This document shows positions 12,624-14,285 of a DNA stretch of 14,285 nt, in pieces. The notes below the pieces were generated by a model. The model was not told where the DNA came from, searched no databases, and saw nothing but the letters and a program-made list of their open reading frames with translations. This DNA is from JAJKIV01 sp036274195. GTDB lineage: Bacteria; Gemmatimonadota; Gemmatimonadetes; Gemmatimonadales; Gemmatimonadaceae. Position 1 is the first letter of the stretch, and the number at the start of each line of letters is the position of its first letter. The DNA is taken from the NCBI GenBank assembly GCA_036274195.1, contig DASUGD010000070.1, positions 1 through 14,285 of the forward strand, given 5' to 3'. The translations under genes and the position numbers were made by a program.

Positions 12624-12653
12624 ACGATAGACGCCTAGGCCGGAGGCGGGCAA
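12624..12653 (-). promoter_or_regulatory. Uma2-type promoter (copy e), leaderless
   Basis: TTGCCC (12653-12648), an 18-base spacer and TATCGT (12629-12624), identical in layout to copy d. The spacer holds GCCT...AGGC around CCTAGG and GGCC, again with dyad symmetry but different bases. The predicted +1 is the A of ATG 12617. Confidence 0.62.
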
Positions 12654-12895
12654 GCGAACATGCGCCGAGGATACGTGGGCGGGTGAAATCGCCGTCATCC
12701 GCGCGTTGCTACGATGGCCATTCCGACCCCAGCATCCGCCGAGCGAACGTCAATGAGGCGGAGCCCAACGCGCGAAGCTTGCATCCGTAGCGCGCAAGGG
12801 AAGGGAGACCGTCCGGCAACGGGGATCGATCGCGAAGCCGGGCGTGAACCTGGAAGATGGGAAGGAGGTCGATCGGATGGGGAATGCAGGCCCGA

Positions 12896-13522
12896 TCACT
12901 CGTCCGCGTCAACGTCGTATGCAGGCACCTCGTAGCCAGCAGGCTCCGGCTCACCCACAGCGGGCAGCTCGACCCGCTCGTAGATCTCATCCAGCGTGAG
13001 CTCGACATCGAGGCACGGAACGCGGACGCGCCCCTCCCCCACGATCTCCTCGCGGCGCCACTCGCCGCTGGTGACTTCTCTGAAGTGTCGCTCCACACGA
13101 CGGCGGCGGTGATCAATGATGAGGTACATCTCGAGCGACGAGATCGAACGATACGCGTCGAGCTTCTCGCCACGGTCGATCCGCGCGGTGCTCGGTGAGG
13201 TGACCTCGATGACCACACACGGCTTCCGAGCGACGATGTCCGACTCGGCGACCGGTGTGCAGACGACCGTGACGTCGGGGTAGTAGTACCGATCGCGGGC
13301 GACCTCGACGCGCATGTTGCTCGAGAACACATCACACGGGCCGGACCTGGCCACCAGGGACAAGCGTACGAACACGTTGCCCGCGATACGGTCGTGCCGT
13401 ACCGTGCCTCCCGACATCGCGTACACTTCGCCCGCCACGTACTCGTGCTTGATCGGGGAGCTCTCCTCGAAGCGGAAGTACTCCTCGGCCGTCATCGTGG
13501 GCAATGCCGACGCGTCTCGCAT
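12896..13522 (-). CDS. Uma2-family endonuclease-like protein (f), second subfamily
   Basis: 208 residues from ATG 13522. The frame stays open far upstream (to 14251), but that part is the antisense of the right-edge gene and has no Uma2 homology. The N-terminus LPTMTAEEYFRFEESSPIKH and EYVAGEVYAMSGGTVRH is typical of the common Uma2 type. YYYPDVTVVC holds Asp83, CVVIEVTSPST holds Glu106, and DRGEKLDAYRSI supplies a Lys near 120, so the PD-(D/E)XK site appears complete. The C-terminus LTLDEIYERVELP reappears in remnant (b). The start could also be ATG 13495 (MTAEEYF); neither has a good ribosome-binding site, and the TTGNNN-TATCGT promoter of the other copies is absent. The 197-base gap to the gene at 12617 (12699-12895) holds nothing I can identify. 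Confidence 0.86.
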   Translation of the reverse strand: MRDASALPTMTAEEYFRFEESSPIKHEYVAGEVYAMSGGTVRHDRIAGNVFVRLSLVARSGPCDVFSSNMRVEVARDRYYYPDVTVVCTPVAESDIVARKPCVVIEVTSPSTARIDRGEKLDAYRSISSLEMYLIIDHRRRRVERHFREVTSGEWRREEIVGEGRVRVPCLDVELTLDEIYERVELPAVGEPEPAGYEVPAYDVDADE

Positions 13523-13598
13523 GCCGCACGCTACGCTCGGCGACGCGGGATGCGCAACCGAACAGTCGCCGAGCCAGGCGTTCTCGTGCATCGACGAC

Positions 13599-13628
13599 TT
13601 GACATCGACCCGGAGCGCTTCGCATGAC
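13599..13628 (+). promoter_or_regulatory. Candidate promoter of the right-edge gene
   Basis: A perfect TTGACA (13599-13604) is followed after 18 bases by CATGAC (13623-13628), a poor -10. If used, transcription would start within two or three bases of ATG 13634, again leaderless. It rests mainly on the -35 match and on the lack of a ribosome-binding site. Confidence 0.3.
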
Positions 13629-13633
13629 TCCCC

Positions 13634-14285
13634 ATGCCTAACCAACGCGCCGAGCATCATCTCGTGACGGTGTGGAACCCGTCGTACGCCGCCGACGCGA
13701 TGGAGCAGCACCTCGGCCTCCTGCTCCACCTCGCGGCCGAGTACGACAAGAAAGCGATCGGCGAAGCGCAGCTGTACGTCTGGTGGGGCAAGGTGCGGTC
13801 GCCTAACCGGCAAGGCCCGCAGGCCAACGCAGATGACATCCGCCGGATCGCGAAGGAGCTCGACGCCGGCGAGCGCGACGAAGTCCAACTCTATCTCACG
13901 GACTATCAGTCGCTGTACGTCGGCGACGTCGATCTGATCCGCGAGGGCGACCCGGGCGCCGGCGAGTCCGCGCACATGCCGGCCTACTACGCTCAGGAAG
14001 GCTTGGCGTTCGACTTCTCGTTCCGTCTCCGAGACATCCGGCGCCTCGTGACGCGCGACATGCCCGAGGTAATCGCGGAGCTCAAGGAGCTCCGGAACGT
14101 CCACTACAACGACCGGCCTGTGTCGCTGTTCGGTGGAATGGTGGACCTGCCGCTCATCGTCACTCGTCCCGACGGACGCAGGTTCTTCGATGAGGCCGAG
14201 CGCGAGGCGTTGACTGGCGGACCGCTGTGGGCGGAGTTCGACGCGCAACACGCGTCCGCGGTGGCGGTGCTCGAGCGCGATCTCC
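13634..14285 (+). CDS. Hypothetical protein, 5' part (runs off the right edge)
   Basis: The frame starts at ATG 13634 and remains open for 217 codons to the end of the window. Its base pattern and protein composition look genuinely coding, and the long open frame on the opposite strand here is its shadow. I do not recognise the family. It begins MPNQRAEHHLVTVWNPSYAA. Features: helical EQHLGLLLHLAAEYDKKAIG (about 22-41), AQLYVWWGKVRSPNRQGP, an alternating strand-like run VQLYLTDYQSLYVGDVDLI, then HMPAYYAQEGLAFDFSFRLR, DIRRLVTRDMPEVIAELKEL and DRPVSLFGGMVDLPLIVTRP. The YVWWGKVRS / LTDYQSLYVGDV pairing is loosely reminiscent of EVE/PUA-like modified-base readers, but that is only an impression. 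No signal peptide or membrane segment. Divergent from Uma2 gene (f) with 111 bases between starts. Confidence 0.7.
   Translation, partial: MPNQRAEHHLVTVWNPSYAADAMEQHLGLLLHLAAEYDKKAIGEAQLYVWWGKVRSPNRQGPQANADDIRRIAKELDAGERDEVQLYLTDYQSLYVGDVDLIREGDPGAGESAHMPAYYAQEGLAFDFSFRLRDIRRLVTRDMPEVIAELKELRNVHYNDRPVSLFGGMVDLPLIVTRPDGRRFFDEAEREALTGGPLWAEFDAQHASAVAVLERDL

Noticed and set aside
12874..12996. 40-codon plus-strand frame preceded by GGAGG at ideal spacing
   Set aside because: It overlaps the end of Uma2 gene (f) in antisense, encodes only Arg/Pro/Ala/Gln, and the GGAGG is in a generally purine-rich stretch.
3341..13522. Uma2 copies as a transposable or miniature inverted-repeat element
   Set aside because: No terminal inverted repeats, target-site duplications or transposase were found; the copies share internal parts with different endpoints, which fits recombination and deletion better.
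13523..14251. N-terminal extension of Uma2 gene (f), making a 451-codon frame
   Set aside because: The added 243 residues lie opposite the right-edge gene, have no Uma2 or other motif, and the Uma2 domain begins normally at about 13522.
1..14285. tRNA, rRNA or riboswitch genes
   Set aside because: No cloverleaf-like or rRNA-like stretch was recognised by reading both strands; a covariance-model search was not possible.

Overview
The window is GC-rich (about two thirds by eye) and has no rRNA, tRNA, CRISPR array or transposase. Two secreted lipoprotein proteases, a FIMAH-like tail on one of them, several Uma2-family genes and the codon habits are all consistent with a soil bacterium such as a Gemmatimonadota member. 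That assignment is an inference; no marker gene is present.

Layout. 1-3.1 kb: the 3' end of an archaeal-type AAA ATPase (+), then a trypsin-like lipoprotein protease and a subtilisin-like lipoprotein protease (both -), separated by strong hairpins. 3.1-5.3 kb: a 462-residue protein of unknown family with a very basic tail (-), flanked on both sides by wrecked Uma2 copies, then a small helicase-like fragment. 5.3-7.0 kb: an archaeal-type ATPase with a DUF234-type nuclease-like C-terminus (+), preceded by an AT-rich operator-like array and followed by a third Uma2 remnant. 7.1-10.9 kb: an intact Uma2 gene (-) divergent from a large UvrD-family helicase carrying an embedded nuclease-like insert and topoisomerase-type zinc fingers (+). 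11.0-12.7 kb: a winged-helix/MNT nucleotidyltransferase overlapping a HEPN gene (+; toxin-antitoxin-like), convergent with a second intact Uma2 gene (-). 12.7-14.3 kb: a third, divergent Uma2 gene (-) and a right-edge gene of unknown function that runs off the window (+).

Themes. The stretch from 3.3 to 13.5 kb is accessory DNA in which Uma2 genes are repeatedly copied, recombined and internally deleted. Several copies keep one promoter, TTGNNN-18-TATCGT, whose spacer is a palindrome and whose -10 box sits exactly where a leaderless transcript would begin at the second ATG of ATGGCCATG. The UvrD/nuclease protein, the DUF234 ATPase and the MNT/HEPN pair are all families found in bacterial defence or genome-conflict islands, but no described complete defence system was recognised. 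A second theme is the heptamer CCTAACG (10 exact copies on both strands, against roughly 2 expected by my estimate), found inside genes and in the loops of intergenic hairpins.
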